Source of the DNA: Bacteroidales bacterium
GTDB taxonomy: Bacteria > Bacteroidota > Bacteroidia > Bacteroidales > Muribaculaceae
Assembly: GCA_910575545.1 (NCBI GenBank)
Contig: CAJTFH010000003.1
Location: 62,001 to 126,000 of the forward strand
Length of the DNA stretch: 64,000 bases
Direction of reading: 5' to 3'
The notes under the pieces were generated by a model. The model was not told where the DNA came from and made no database searches. It was given only the letters and a program-made list of their open reading frames with translations. The position numbers and the translations under genes are program-made. Shown piece by piece: positions 13,644 through 20,788 of the stretch (positions within the stretch are counted from its first letter, which is position 1; the number at the start of each line of letters is the position of its first letter).

Positions 13644-14447
13644 ATGCGTGCTATTTTTGAAAATATAAAACATGCTTTCGGTGCATTGTGGGGATTCCGT
13701 GCGCGTGGGGAGAGTTTTGAGGTGATAACGCCGTTCCCGACTTCAACGGACATGTATGTTTCCGTGTTCATTACCGTGCGTGACGGGCGTTATGTCGTTA
13801 CGGATGGCGGATGGGTGGACAAGGGCGTTTACCACTGTAGTTTGCCGACGGAAAATAACATATATAATCGAGTCTTTGCGTTCTTTGAAGAAGATTATTG
13901 CATAAGCCGGACAACTTCGGCGGATGGTTTCATGTATCTCTACAAGTCAACGCGGGATGAAAGGCTGATTCCTAATCTGGTTTTCGACGTTGCCTATTTC
14001 ATATCGGCTGTAGTGAACACTGCTTTGGTTCAATACCGGGATGAAACCGTAAGGGACAGATTCAGGACAAAAGCCGGTACGTTGATTCGCCGTCATGTTT
14101 CCGCCGATAGGTTGAGGTTCAATGCGCCGGTTTCCCCTTTGGCTAAAGCTGCCCACTTTGGCGCGGTGGTCACATCGCTACAGGGTAACAGTGTGTCGTT
14201 GGTTAATTTCATATCGGGCAGCAATTATGAGAATGTTCGGGGAAGCTTCGCAAAATCAAATTTCAATTATGATTTATTGGAGCGGACAAGCGCCAGCCGC
14301 TTGGTGCGGGATAAAATCCTGCTGATTGACGACAGGCATATCGCGGCCAAGGAGCTGTCACCGTTTATAGAGATGAGCAAGGAAAAGAACCAATCGCCCT
14401 TGATGTGGTCAACAGGGCAAGAAGAACTCTTGGAACGTCTCGCATGA
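13644..14447 (+). CDS. DUF1828 domain protein
   Basis: 267 aa from ATG 13644, preceded by an A-rich leader with AAGGAAG; the frame opens earlier inside the upstream gene. Residues about 25-55 (ITPFPTSTDMYVSVFITVRDGRYVVTDGGWV) carry the DUF1828 signature V-x-D-G-x-Y-x-(L/V)-T-D-x-G, a small fold at the start of many mobile-element proteins. The remainder is mixed alpha/beta and ends HIAAKELSPFIEMSKEKNQSP. It follows the DUF6978-like gene by 13 nt and should be co-translated with it. Function unknown. DUF1828/1829 proteins are common in phages and islands. Confidence 0.7.
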   Translation: MRAIFENIKHAFGALWGFRARGESFEVITPFPTSTDMYVSVFITVRDGRYVVTDGGWVDKGVYHCSLPTENNIYNRVFAFFEEDYCISRTTSADGFMYLYKSTRDERLIPNLVFDVAYFISAVVNTALVQYRDETVRDRFRTKAGTLIRRHVSADRLRFNAPVSPLAKAAHFGAVVTSLQGNSVSLVNFISGSNYENVRGSFAKSNFNYDLLERTSASRLVRDKILLIDDRHIAAKELSPFIEMSKEKNQSPLMWSTGQEELLERLA

Positions 14448-14511
14448 TGTAATCCGGAAAATATATCTCAGGGATTTTATGGATTCAATCGGGTGGCTGT
14501 GGAACCATTAA

Positions 14512-14619
14512 TCCCAATATGCAAATGGCTATCGCAATCTGTCACCGAAAACAACCGAAAAGATACAGGCTGCTTTACACAAATTCGGCAACGAGTTGAG
14601 CCAGTTGCAACTCGTTTGA
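14512..14619 (+). pseudogene. C-terminal remnant of an HTH gene
   Basis: Open for 35 codons between two stops with no start codon: residues include ANGYRNLSPKTTEKIQAALH and KFGNELSQLQLV at the end. This looks like the last helices of a Bacteroides phage XRE-type regulator, whose C-termini often read like x-K-I-x-x-A-L-H-K-x-G-x-E-L. The 5' part is missing. It lies 180 nt before sequence resembling the active prophage's control region. Confidence 0.45.
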
Positions 14620-14650
14620 TTTACACCTTTACATTGTTCTTGCTGGCTCG

Positions 14651-14685
14651 CACCCTCGCCCATCAGCAGCGGGGGTGTTTTGTTT
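14651..14685 (+). terminator. Rho-independent terminator
   Basis: CACCC...GGGTG stem with additional GC pairing inside, followed by TTTTGTTT. It follows the HTH remnant and would stop rightward transcription from the DUF1828 pair. Confidence 0.55.
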
Positions 14686-14771
14686 CCAGGCATTGCCCGC
14701 TGTTTAATGAAAATTGCAGGTATGTATTGAATGGTTGTCGCTTTTTTCATCACGATATTACCGTTATCCCG

Positions 14772-14841
14772 TTTAAAATCGCTAACTTTACACCGTTTGA
14801 GTTAAGATGATGCAAAGGCAATTACAGACGGCGCGATTTAA
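14772..14841 (+). repeat. Partial duplicate of the prophage control region
   Basis: TTAAGATGATGCAAAGG at 14802-14818 is identical to 11096-11112, and GGCGCGATTTAA at 14830-14841 is identical to 11157-11168; scattered bases between and before also agree. The copy lacks the 38-bp dyad operator and its -7 box on the minus strand is changed from TA to TG. A plus-strand TAACTTTA at 14783-14790 could be a promoter for the downstream genes. Confidence 0.6.
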
Positions 14842-14948
14842 CCGGCTATTGATGGATGGTTAAATGCTCGTCACAGTCTTGACCTTCTTCAATAGGGAAG
14901 GCCTGTTTTGTTTTTCCTGGGGAGGCGAAATAGCTGATACTTCTGAAT

Positions 14949-16052
14949 ATGGAAACATCAAATGCTGATAAGTTGTCGGGTAAAGAGACCGATAGTGTGC
15001 AGTGCAGCAAATCGTGTCAGTATTATACCAAAGGCAGGTCAATAACATTGGTAAGATGGGGCTTTATCATTATTTTGCTCATCAGCATGATTTGTGCAGT
15101 TTCATATTACATGCATTCTAACAGCAAATTTAAAGATAGTTACAATGATATAGTCTCCCAGCATGAGAGATTCTGTGAAAACATACTCAGATTCAAGAAT
15201 GCCACCGTGGCAAAGGATAGCATGCTTGTCGTAGACAATTCTATGCTATATGCCATTCGGGAGGAATCTAATGCATTGGAACATAAATTTGAACTGCTGT
15301 CATTTCAGTTAAAGGAGGAACATTCTGGGTTGACATTATGGGCAAGCGTCCTGATGATAATCTTTCTAGTGTTTTCAATCTATGCGATGTATAAAATCGA
15401 TGAGATGCAAAAACAGGGGCATGATTCCGTTGACAAAATCCACGGGCTGCACCGTGAAAGTGTCAAGCAGTTCAGCGATATCGACAAATACGTTCAAACC
15501 CGTATAGACGGGTATGTAAAAAAGGCTGATATACGTTTAAACACCTGGTTTGACGGAGCGAATAAACTAAAAACTGACGTTGACGTCAAATTGCAGAAAG
15601 TGGCAACATCGATAGGGGGGATTAGTGAACGCATTAATACCGCACAATTGCAGCTCAGTGAGTTTCAGATTAAGAGCGCTAGCCAGATTGCGAAGTTGGA
15701 AGCGCTGATACGCGATAAGAAGGGTGAATTCGATACATTAGCGCAACAGGATTTAGCGAATTTCTTGAATATGGCTCAAAAGCGACTGGACTATACTAAA
15801 GAACAACTGACGCTGGCGGTTGAGACGGCATTAAAAGATTTTTACGGTCGTATGAATCCCCCGACATCAGACGATGCCCCAACAGAACAGTCTCCGGTAA
15901 CCGTAACCGGTATGGATAAACCGTCGGATGGCCGATATGACGGGGCTTTTGAGGAAATAGAGAAACAGGCGGCTGATACCCCTGTTACGGAGTCTTATAC
16001 AGAAAAAGATTCGCATAATAACAGTCCCGAACAGGAATGTCATTCCGTTTGA
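14949..16052 (+). CDS. Two-TM coiled-coil membrane protein (accessory cassette)
   Basis: 367 aa. Membrane helices at about residues 35-56 (LVRWGFIIILLISMICAVSYYM) and 128-148 (LTLWASVLMIIFLVFSIYAMY) flank an extracytoplasmic loop of about 70 residues. After the second helix comes a long cytoplasmic coiled coil (about 150-295; DKIHGLHRESVKQFSDIDKYVQTRIDGYV and so on), then a disordered acidic tail rich in P, T and E. This resembles membrane sensors of defence or secretion systems, but no family is recognised. It starts a plus-strand run of five genes. Confidence 0.6.
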   Translation: METSNADKLSGKETDSVQCSKSCQYYTKGRSITLVRWGFIIILLISMICAVSYYMHSNSKFKDSYNDIVSQHERFCENILRFKNATVAKDSMLVVDNSMLYAIREESNALEHKFELLSFQLKEEHSGLTLWASVLMIIFLVFSIYAMYKIDEMQKQGHDSVDKIHGLHRESVKQFSDIDKYVQTRIDGYVKKADIRLNTWFDGANKLKTDVDVKLQKVATSIGGISERINTAQLQLSEFQIKSASQIAKLEALIRDKKGEFDTLAQQDLANFLNMAQKRLDYTKEQLTLAVETALKDFYGRMNPPTSDDAPTEQSPVTVTGMDKPSDGRYDGAFEEIEKQAADTPVTESYTEKDSHNNSPEQECHSV

Positions 16053-16102
16053 TTGTTATACACCTATATATAATTGGTAAATAGATACTAAAAGAGAATC
16101 AA

Positions 16103-16522
16103 ATGTGTACACCAATAATAAACAGTTTGGCTACTACCATTACCGCAAACTTGCGGCAACTGGCCGGTATTAAGGTGGAAAATCAGCCTCAGTCTGAGAA
16201 CACCTTTGAAACGACCCCGGAGCAAAAGGCGTCAAAGGTGTTGCTTTCTCTGATTGACCTCATTAATTTGATGAGGGTGAAGGAAGATGACGGAACTGAA
16301 CGTAGGTCGAGCCAGGCCGATGTGATAAATAACATTGTCAAGCTGTCATTGAGTGTTTTTATCGACGTGCTTAATAAGCACGAACCGCCAATATCCAAAG
16401 CGCCACCATTTGATGAAGTGTTGTCAAAATCATATGCGCATGCTATTGCTATTTTGGTAGATGACAATTTGTTTGATACAAAAAATGACTTTTTAATTGC
16501 TAAAGGGTTGGTTGTGCAGTAG
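16103..16522 (+). CDS. Small helical protein of the cassette
   Basis: 139 aa. Starts MCTPIINSLATTITANLRQLAGIK, then predicted helices (KASKVLLSLIDLINLMRVKE; SQADVINNIVKLSLSVFIDVLNKHEPP; SYAHAIAILVDDNLFD). No known domain. It lies 50 nt after the coiled-coil gene and 92 nt before the TIGR04255-like gene. The all-helical make-up suggests a protein-protein adaptor. Confidence 0.5.
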   Translation: MCTPIINSLATTITANLRQLAGIKVENQPQSENTFETTPEQKASKVLLSLIDLINLMRVKEDDGTERRSSQADVINNIVKLSLSVFIDVLNKHEPPISKAPPFDEVLSKSYAHAIAILVDDNLFDTKNDFLIAKGLVVQ

Positions 16523-16614
16523 TTTGTACTAAGGTTGTTGGTGGATACTCTCCCGGTTATAAGATGGATTTATCTTTATATAAAAAGTAGAAACACCTGT
16601 AGAATATATTAGAT

Positions 16615-17421
16615 ATGCCTAAAAGTAAGTTCGACAGATATTCGTTGAAGCATAATCTGCTGAAGAGGGTGGCTATCCGCATTGATTTTGACGGATTGAC
16701 CAATCTGGACGCATTGATACAGCGGCTAAAACGACACGAATTGGCTGAAATATTCGGTTCATACCGTAAACTGGTTATGCCTGTTGGTGGCCAGTTTTCG
16801 GATGATGATTCAATCGACGGCCCAACGCATGTGTTCTATGATTATCTTAAAACGAAAGATAAGGTGGAACTTACACTGTCGTTAAGTCGTATTACAATTC
16901 AAATCGGATGTGTCGAGTATGGTAACATCGATTCGTATTTGGTGCTGATGGAACAGGTTGCTAAGGCAATACTTATGTCTGATGCGTATGTGGAAATAAC
17001 AAAAATCGGCATTAGGAAAATTGCCGCGTTTGAGAATCCATCCCCTATAAAGGTGTTCAATATATTCGAGAAGGATATGTTTATGTCAGACAAAATCCTT
17101 AAAATGCGAAAAAAAGAGGATATTAAGGGGGTACGCACTAAATATGAAGATACTCTGCTGTGTTTGCAGAAGTATCCGGTTATGGTTTCATTAAAACGTT
17201 TAGTCAGGCATCTGTTTGATCCCGTTGAGAGAACACATCAGCTTCAAGCCATTTTGGATATTGAAGGCAGCATTGATGGCTCTGATATTAAAGACGCTGG
17301 TTCAACTGTTTCTATTGAAGATATCTTTTCTGCCATGCAAGTGATTAACGATGAATTATTTGAGATGTTCAAGACATCGGTAACTTTAAAATACCTGAAC
17401 GCTCATGGATGCCTTAGATAA
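16615..17421 (+). CDS. TIGR04255-like protein
   Basis: 268 aa. The pattern LKHNLLKRVAIRIDFDGLTNL near the start and RITIQIGCVEYGNIDSYLVLMEQVAKAILMSDAYVEITKIGIRKIAAFE at about 90-140 fit the TIGR04255 family, whose proteins have an opening N-(A/L)-L-x-x-V-x-x-x-I-x-F strand and a central Y-x-x-Y...(R/K)-I-G-(L/I)-R motif. Family function is unknown; members are scattered in genomic islands. Its last 17 nt overlap the 78-aa gene, which in turn abuts the MBL gene, so the three are almost certainly one functional unit. Confidence 0.6.
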   Translation: MPKSKFDRYSLKHNLLKRVAIRIDFDGLTNLDALIQRLKRHELAEIFGSYRKLVMPVGGQFSDDDSIDGPTHVFYDYLKTKDKVELTLSLSRITIQIGCVEYGNIDSYLVLMEQVAKAILMSDAYVEITKIGIRKIAAFENPSPIKVFNIFEKDMFMSDKILKMRKKEDIKGVRTKYEDTLLCLQKYPVMVSLKRLVRHLFDPVERTHQLQAILDIEGSIDGSDIKDAGSTVSIEDIFSAMQVINDELFEMFKTSVTLKYLNAHGCLR

Positions 17422-17641
17422 AGATACGTTGCTTTTTGATGATATTTTTGCGGATAAGTCTGCTGAAATGTCTGAAAAAAACAAATTTAGCTGTGAATAT
17501 GATTCTCTATTTGATGAGATATTTTGTCGTAATCAAAAATGTGGTAGGGATAAATACAACATCAATAGGGTTTCCGGTGCAGTGCCTCCACAAGAAAGGA
17601 CAAATAGGGATCGTTATCCGGTAATTCTGATTGAAGATTGA
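17405..17641 (+). CDS. Small acidic linker protein of the cassette
   Basis: 78 aa, acidic at the start (MDALDKDTLLFDDIFADKSAEMSEKNK), with a repeated DxxFDDIF/ DSLFDEIF element (residues about 12-16 and 34-40) and a basic, proline-containing end. It overlaps the TIGR04255-like gene by 17 nt and its TGA is directly followed by the ATG of the MBL gene. The two DDIF-like repeats could be docking peptides for its two neighbours; this is inference. Confidence 0.55.
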   Translation: MDALDKDTLLFDDIFADKSAEMSEKNKFSCEYDSLFDEIFCRNQKCGRDKYNINRVSGAVPPQERTNRDRYPVILIED

Positions 17642-18631
17642 ATGGATAGGTTGCTGTCGGATAAGTCGAAGTTATGTGTAAAGTTCTTTATAGTAGGTTA
17701 TCCTTCGTGTGGGGAAAGTGTGGTGGTATGCATATGCGATGGTGACAAAGTTCTATACACATGTGTTATAGATAGTTTCAAATACCGTATGCATAATGAA
17801 ACGGTATGTATATTGCAAAGGCTTGGTGTAGGACACGTGGATTTGCTATGTTGGTCACATCCCGACCACGACCATAGTTTTGATATGGATTCCATCATTT
17901 CCGGATTCTGCGATGACACAACCAAATTCCTGTTACCCCAAGGTGTCAATGGTAAATCCTTCGATATGGTGAACTATAACAAAGGTGATAAGCTGATAGT
18001 TGCTAAAATAGCTGCCATGAACGAAAAGCATAAAATATGCCATAACACAGTATGTGTATGCCCTAAGCATAGGATGGAAGTTGAATCGTTTTCTCTTGTG
18101 GGTTATACGGATGAGGTTCCGGTCAACGTAATGGCATTATCTCCGGCATCTCCAACCATTAACCATCGTATTGCCAGAGAGCAGGTCATTGAAAAGAACG
18201 AGCTATGCATCTCGCTTTGTCTTGAGGTTGGCGCATTCCGCTTTTTGTTGTGCAGTGACATCGAGAACCCGGCGATTGCAAATTTACACGCAAAGAGTCT
18301 CCATGAACCAATACTGGTTAAGATTCCGCATCATTCATCACCTACGGCCGCCGCGCTGCTGGATTACGCAACATTCTCTCCAACATCAACTTTTGCCTGC
18401 ACAACCGGATATCGGTCTATGAAACTGCCAAATATGAAGGTTTTGGATTCTTACGGAAAGTGTTGCAAGATGGTTCATTTTACAGGCTATGCGTCTGGGT
18501 ATAAATACGGGGTGGTTGAATACACATTCATGCCATACTCTTTTGCTGACGTGGGGAATGAAAAGATGCGTGCATGTGGCACGATGAAAGTGTCCTGTCA
18601 TGGCAATGCTTTGCAGGTCTATCCGGCTTGA
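17642..18631 (+). CDS. ComEC-like metallo-beta-lactamase fold hydrolase
   Basis: 329 aa. The metal site is visible: SHPDHDH at residues 72-78 (the HPDxDH variant of HxHxDH), Asp206 in LLCSDIE and His230/His231 in IPHHSS. The order of motifs is that of the C-terminal MBL domain of ComEC and its stand-alone relatives, nucleases or phosphodiesterases acting on nucleic acids. There is no signal peptide or membrane helix, so it acts in the cytoplasm. Start codon directly follows the stop of the 78-aa gene. With the membrane coiled-coil protein and TIGR04255-like partner it may be the effector of a defence-type cassette; that is inference. Cys-rich stretches (CHNTVCVCPKH) might bind an extra metal. 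Confidence 0.7.
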   Translation: MDRLLSDKSKLCVKFFIVGYPSCGESVVVCICDGDKVLYTCVIDSFKYRMHNETVCILQRLGVGHVDLLCWSHPDHDHSFDMDSIISGFCDDTTKFLLPQGVNGKSFDMVNYNKGDKLIVAKIAAMNEKHKICHNTVCVCPKHRMEVESFSLVGYTDEVPVNVMALSPASPTINHRIAREQVIEKNELCISLCLEVGAFRFLLCSDIENPAIANLHAKSLHEPILVKIPHHSSPTAAALLDYATFSPTSTFACTTGYRSMKLPNMKVLDSYGKCCKMVHFTGYASGYKYGVVEYTFMPYSFADVGNEKMRACGTMKVSCHGNALQVYPA

Positions 18632-18740
18632 TTCGGAATCGGTTTTAAACTTGAACTAATAGAATTTAAGATAATGATAGTGCAGTTGTCGGATTATAGT
18701 TTGCCGCCATAAGCGAAGTGCCGTTTTCAGTGCGAAATTA

Positions 18741-18758
18741 TTGTCCAAATTGTCCAAA
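18741..18758 (+). repeat. Tandem 9-mer TTGTCCAAA x2
   Basis: Two direct copies of TTGTCCAAA back to back in the 282-base gap after the MBL gene. This could be a recombinase or regulator site at the right edge of the accessory region; no matching copy was found elsewhere in the window. Confidence 0.35.
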
Positions 18759-18813
18759 ACGCCAAAATCGTTGTCAAAGAGCTTTGTGCCTCTTGTAACT
18801 CCTGTATAATCAA

Positions 18814-18847
18814 ATGCTTACGAGCGTGCTAAACTTAATGTAAGCAT
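18814..18847 (+). other. Inverted repeat ATGCTTAC/GTAAGCAT
   Basis: Perfect 8-bp arms separated by 18 nt, downstream of the MBL gene. No T-run follows. It may be a regulatory site or 3' end structure. Confidence 0.35.
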
Positions 18848-18863
18848 AATGTGATGAATGGAG

Positions 18864-18898
18864 AGAGAGGCACTCGTGAGAGCCCCTCTCTTTTCTTG
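18864..18898 (+). terminator. Terminator at the right edge of the cassette
   Basis: Stem AGAGAGG/CCTCTCT with a 14-nt loop, followed by TTTCTT. It would stop rightward transcription from the MBL gene just before the convergent DUF1349 gene. Confidence 0.5.
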
Positions 18899-18913
18899 TG
18901 TAGACCCAAGTAA

Positions 18914-19564
18914 TCAGTTGTTTGTTTCGAGCCATTTGGTTCTCACTGCATCTGGCAGATGTTTTACTGAAAAATCGGAGAATGTAGCTTTAAAGCCATC
19001 TCCGTCGGGACATGCTCCCATCATGCCGACCTTCACAGGACGATTTGCCTCCATCCATGCGTTGCGCATGAGTATATATTCCTTATCATCGAATGAGTAG
19101 AAGATTTCAATCGCATCCATGCGGCGCACGGCCTTAATCCATACCGATTCGACGGGTCGCTCCAGTGCGATTACGCTCCAATCCGATGTGTGATGCGTAA
19201 CCACAGTGCTTAGATTGTATTTGCCATCCACATATTCGATACCGGCTTTAATATAGTTTTCGTGGTCTATACGTATCATCATCCCGGCTTGGTCGAAACG
19301 GACTTTGTAATCGCCGGATATTTTAACCTTGGCCTCGAACTCTCTACCGTATTCGCTGTAATAAAACGGCGCATCATCAACAGTGAACCCATAATGGGAA
19401 ATACGCCAATAGTCACTTTTCGGAGTCACTGTCATTGACAGCCTATTGCCTGATATACTCCATTGTTCCGGCTCGTTAAACCAGTTCATTTTATCGAGGG
19501 TCTGTGCGCCAAGCGGGAGGCTTGTCACAATGAAACAGGTGAGATACAATAGCTTAATCCTCAT
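18914..19564 (-). CDS. Secreted DUF1349 (concanavalin-like) protein
   Basis: 216 aa. Signal peptide MRIKLLYLTCFIVTSLPLGA. The mature part is one DUF1349 domain: LDKMNWFNEPEQWSISGNRLSMTVTPKSDYWR, YYSEYGREFEAKVKISGDYKVRFDQAGMMIRIDHENYIKAGIEYVDGKYNLSTVVTH, then MRNAWMEANRPVKVGMMGACPDG. This lectin-like jelly roll is found in periplasmic proteins and probably binds a sugar. Its promoter (19633-19663) has the perfect TTG-20-TAACTTTG form and faces a LuxR-type regulator gene across repeated operator-like sequences. Confidence 0.8.
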   Translation of the reverse strand: MRIKLLYLTCFIVTSLPLGAQTLDKMNWFNEPEQWSISGNRLSMTVTPKSDYWRISHYGFTVDDAPFYYSEYGREFEAKVKISGDYKVRFDQAGMMIRIDHENYIKAGIEYVDGKYNLSTVVTHHTSDWSVIALERPVESVWIKAVRRMDAIEIFYSFDDKEYILMRNAWMEANRPVKVGMMGACPDGDGFKATFSDFSVKHLPDAVRTKWLETNN

Positions 19565-19597
19565 ATCTTATGGTTTTAGAGTTTTTTATTTCTACGT

Positions 19598-19683
19598 AAT
19601 GGCTGGATAACCATTTTGAAATATTAACTTCGCAAAGTTAACCCATTGTTGAACAATGTGCAATGGCTATAAATAACCATTTT
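19598..19683 (-). promoter_or_regulatory. Divergent promoter with two copies of an inverted-repeat operator
   Basis: Minus-strand promoter TTG (19663-19661), 20 nt, TAACTTTG (19640-19633) for the DUF1349 gene. It is flanked by AATGGCTGGATAACCATTTT (19598-19617) and AATGGCTATAAATAACCATT (19662-19681, continuing TT). Each copy is itself an inverted repeat AATGG...CCATT. The second copy covers the -33 element and ends 8 nt before the LuxR ATG. A dimeric regulator, most simply the neighbouring LuxR protein, could bind both. Confidence 0.55.
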
Positions 19684-19690
19684 TTGATAC

Positions 19691-20428
19691 ATGAGCAACA
19701 GACCAAAGATTGACCGGCTTCTTAAAAATCAATCATTAAAGACATTAGAGCCTGATTTACAACGATTGCTACGTTATGCGGAGTGTATAGCAGAGATAGA
19801 GAATGTTGTGGCGGTTGTCAGTGACATAAAGAATAATACGAGCACGATATTCTCAGGGAGGTTTGGTGCTGTTTTAGGTGTTGAAGGCTATAGGCATGAA
19901 GACTCCATTTGGGAAAAAGCTATTTTAGATTTGATGACTGAAACGGAGCGGGAAGAGAAATATCTTGCTGAATTGCTGTTTTTCCATTATTTACGGCACA
20001 TTCCAAGAAAGTCCCGTTCTAATTATTATCTTGCATCGAAACTTCGCATCAGGAATGCCGAAGGACAACTCGTTGATATTCTGCACCGGATGTATTATAT
20101 ATGTTCAGCCGATTCAGGCGCGGTTTGTTATGCATTATGCCTATATGGTTGTCTGACCTTTGATTTTGCCGGTAAAAGTAGGGTAGTCAATTCACTCTCC
20201 GGGGTTACGGAAGAGCTGAGCACGAGAAAAGACATATCAATTCTCAGCAAACGAGAACAGCAGGTTCTGAAACTTATCGCTGCAGGAAAAACGAGTTCCG
20301 GCATTGCAGAGATATTATCTATCAGCAAGAATACAGTCAGTCGTCATAGGCAGGAAATACTGGCTAAGCTCCAAGTGAAAAATTCGGTTGAGGCTTGCAA
20401 AATCGCCAAAATGATGCAGCTTATTTGA
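19691..20428 (+). CDS. LuxR-family transcriptional regulator
   Basis: 245 aa. The C-terminal 60 residues are a GerE/LuxR helix-turn-helix: LSKREQQVLKLIAAGKTSSGIAEILSISKNTVSRHRQEILAKLQVKNSVEACKIA. The N-terminal 175 residues are helical, without receiver or PAS motifs I recognise, and include a KSRSNYYLASKLRIRNAEGQL stretch; it may sense a ligand or partner. Divergent from the DUF1349 gene. An A-rich start region (ATGAGC) lies only 8 nt after an operator-like repeat, suggesting autoregulation. Confidence 0.8.
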   Translation: MSNRPKIDRLLKNQSLKTLEPDLQRLLRYAECIAEIENVVAVVSDIKNNTSTIFSGRFGAVLGVEGYRHEDSIWEKAILDLMTETEREEKYLAELLFFHYLRHIPRKSRSNYYLASKLRIRNAEGQLVDILHRMYYICSADSGAVCYALCLYGCLTFDFAGKSRVVNSLSGVTEELSTRKDISILSKREQQVLKLIAAGKTSSGIAEILSISKNTVSRHRQEILAKLQVKNSVEACKIAKMMQLI

Positions 20429-20452
20429 GGATGTTTGGTTTTAAATAGCAAG

Positions 20453-20489
20453 TCATCTCGACTTTTTCTTCAAAAGGATTTTGAGATGT
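20453..20489 (+). terminator. Possible terminator of the LuxR gene
   Basis: CATCTC...GAGATG arms with a long A/T-rich loop, followed by TTTT. Weak. The rest of the gap to 20788 holds the promoter of the GH128 gene and nothing else recognisable. Confidence 0.35.
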
Positions 20490-20659
20490 TTTCAGGCCGT
20501 TCAATGTAGGTGATTAATGTTGTGGGTGTCTAGAGATGATGTTGTTATTGCCTTGCTATTCAGGAGTATATAGCCGGTTGTTTGTCATTTTTAGCCGATT
20601 TGTCTGGAAGATTAGCGGGTCAGGCATCATGTGGTGTGTTGTAAAACAGATTCCGGAAT

Positions 20660-20690
20660 TTGGATTATTGGGATTTGGGGGCTATCTTTG
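20660..20690 (+). promoter_or_regulatory. Promoter of the GH128-like gene
   Basis: TTG (20660-20662), 20-nt spacer, TATCTTTG (20683-20690); the ATG at 20789 gives a leader of about 90 nt. Confidence 0.65.
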
Positions 20691-20788
20691 TAGCCGATTT
20701 CATACGAACATATAGGCGTTTTGATAGGGAATTCTTTTTGTGTCAGAGCTTAAACAATTCTTTTAATCATTAACACTATCTTCTTCGC

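Larger units (their letters stand above)
14448..14948 (+). other. Non-coding gap holding phage-control-region remnants
   Basis: This 501-base gap has no intact gene. It holds the tail of a helix-turn-helix gene (14512-14619), a GC-rich terminator (14651-14685), a partial copy of the phage control region (14772-14841) and a weak T-tailed hairpin, CCTTC...GAAGG, at 14883-14915. It separates the DUF6978/DUF1828 pair from the genes at 14.9-18.6 kb, so the latter may be a separate transcription unit. Confidence 0.5.

Noticed and set aside
14493-14810. Plus-strand frame of 105 codons
   Set aside because: Composition is unlike the neighbours and it runs through the terminator and the control-region copy; the real signal here is the HTH remnant in another frame.
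11096-14818. 17-bp direct repeat as att sites of a small excisable element
   Set aside because: The repeat includes a -7 promoter box and is part of a wider homology between two phage control regions; the enclosed DNA has no recombinase.
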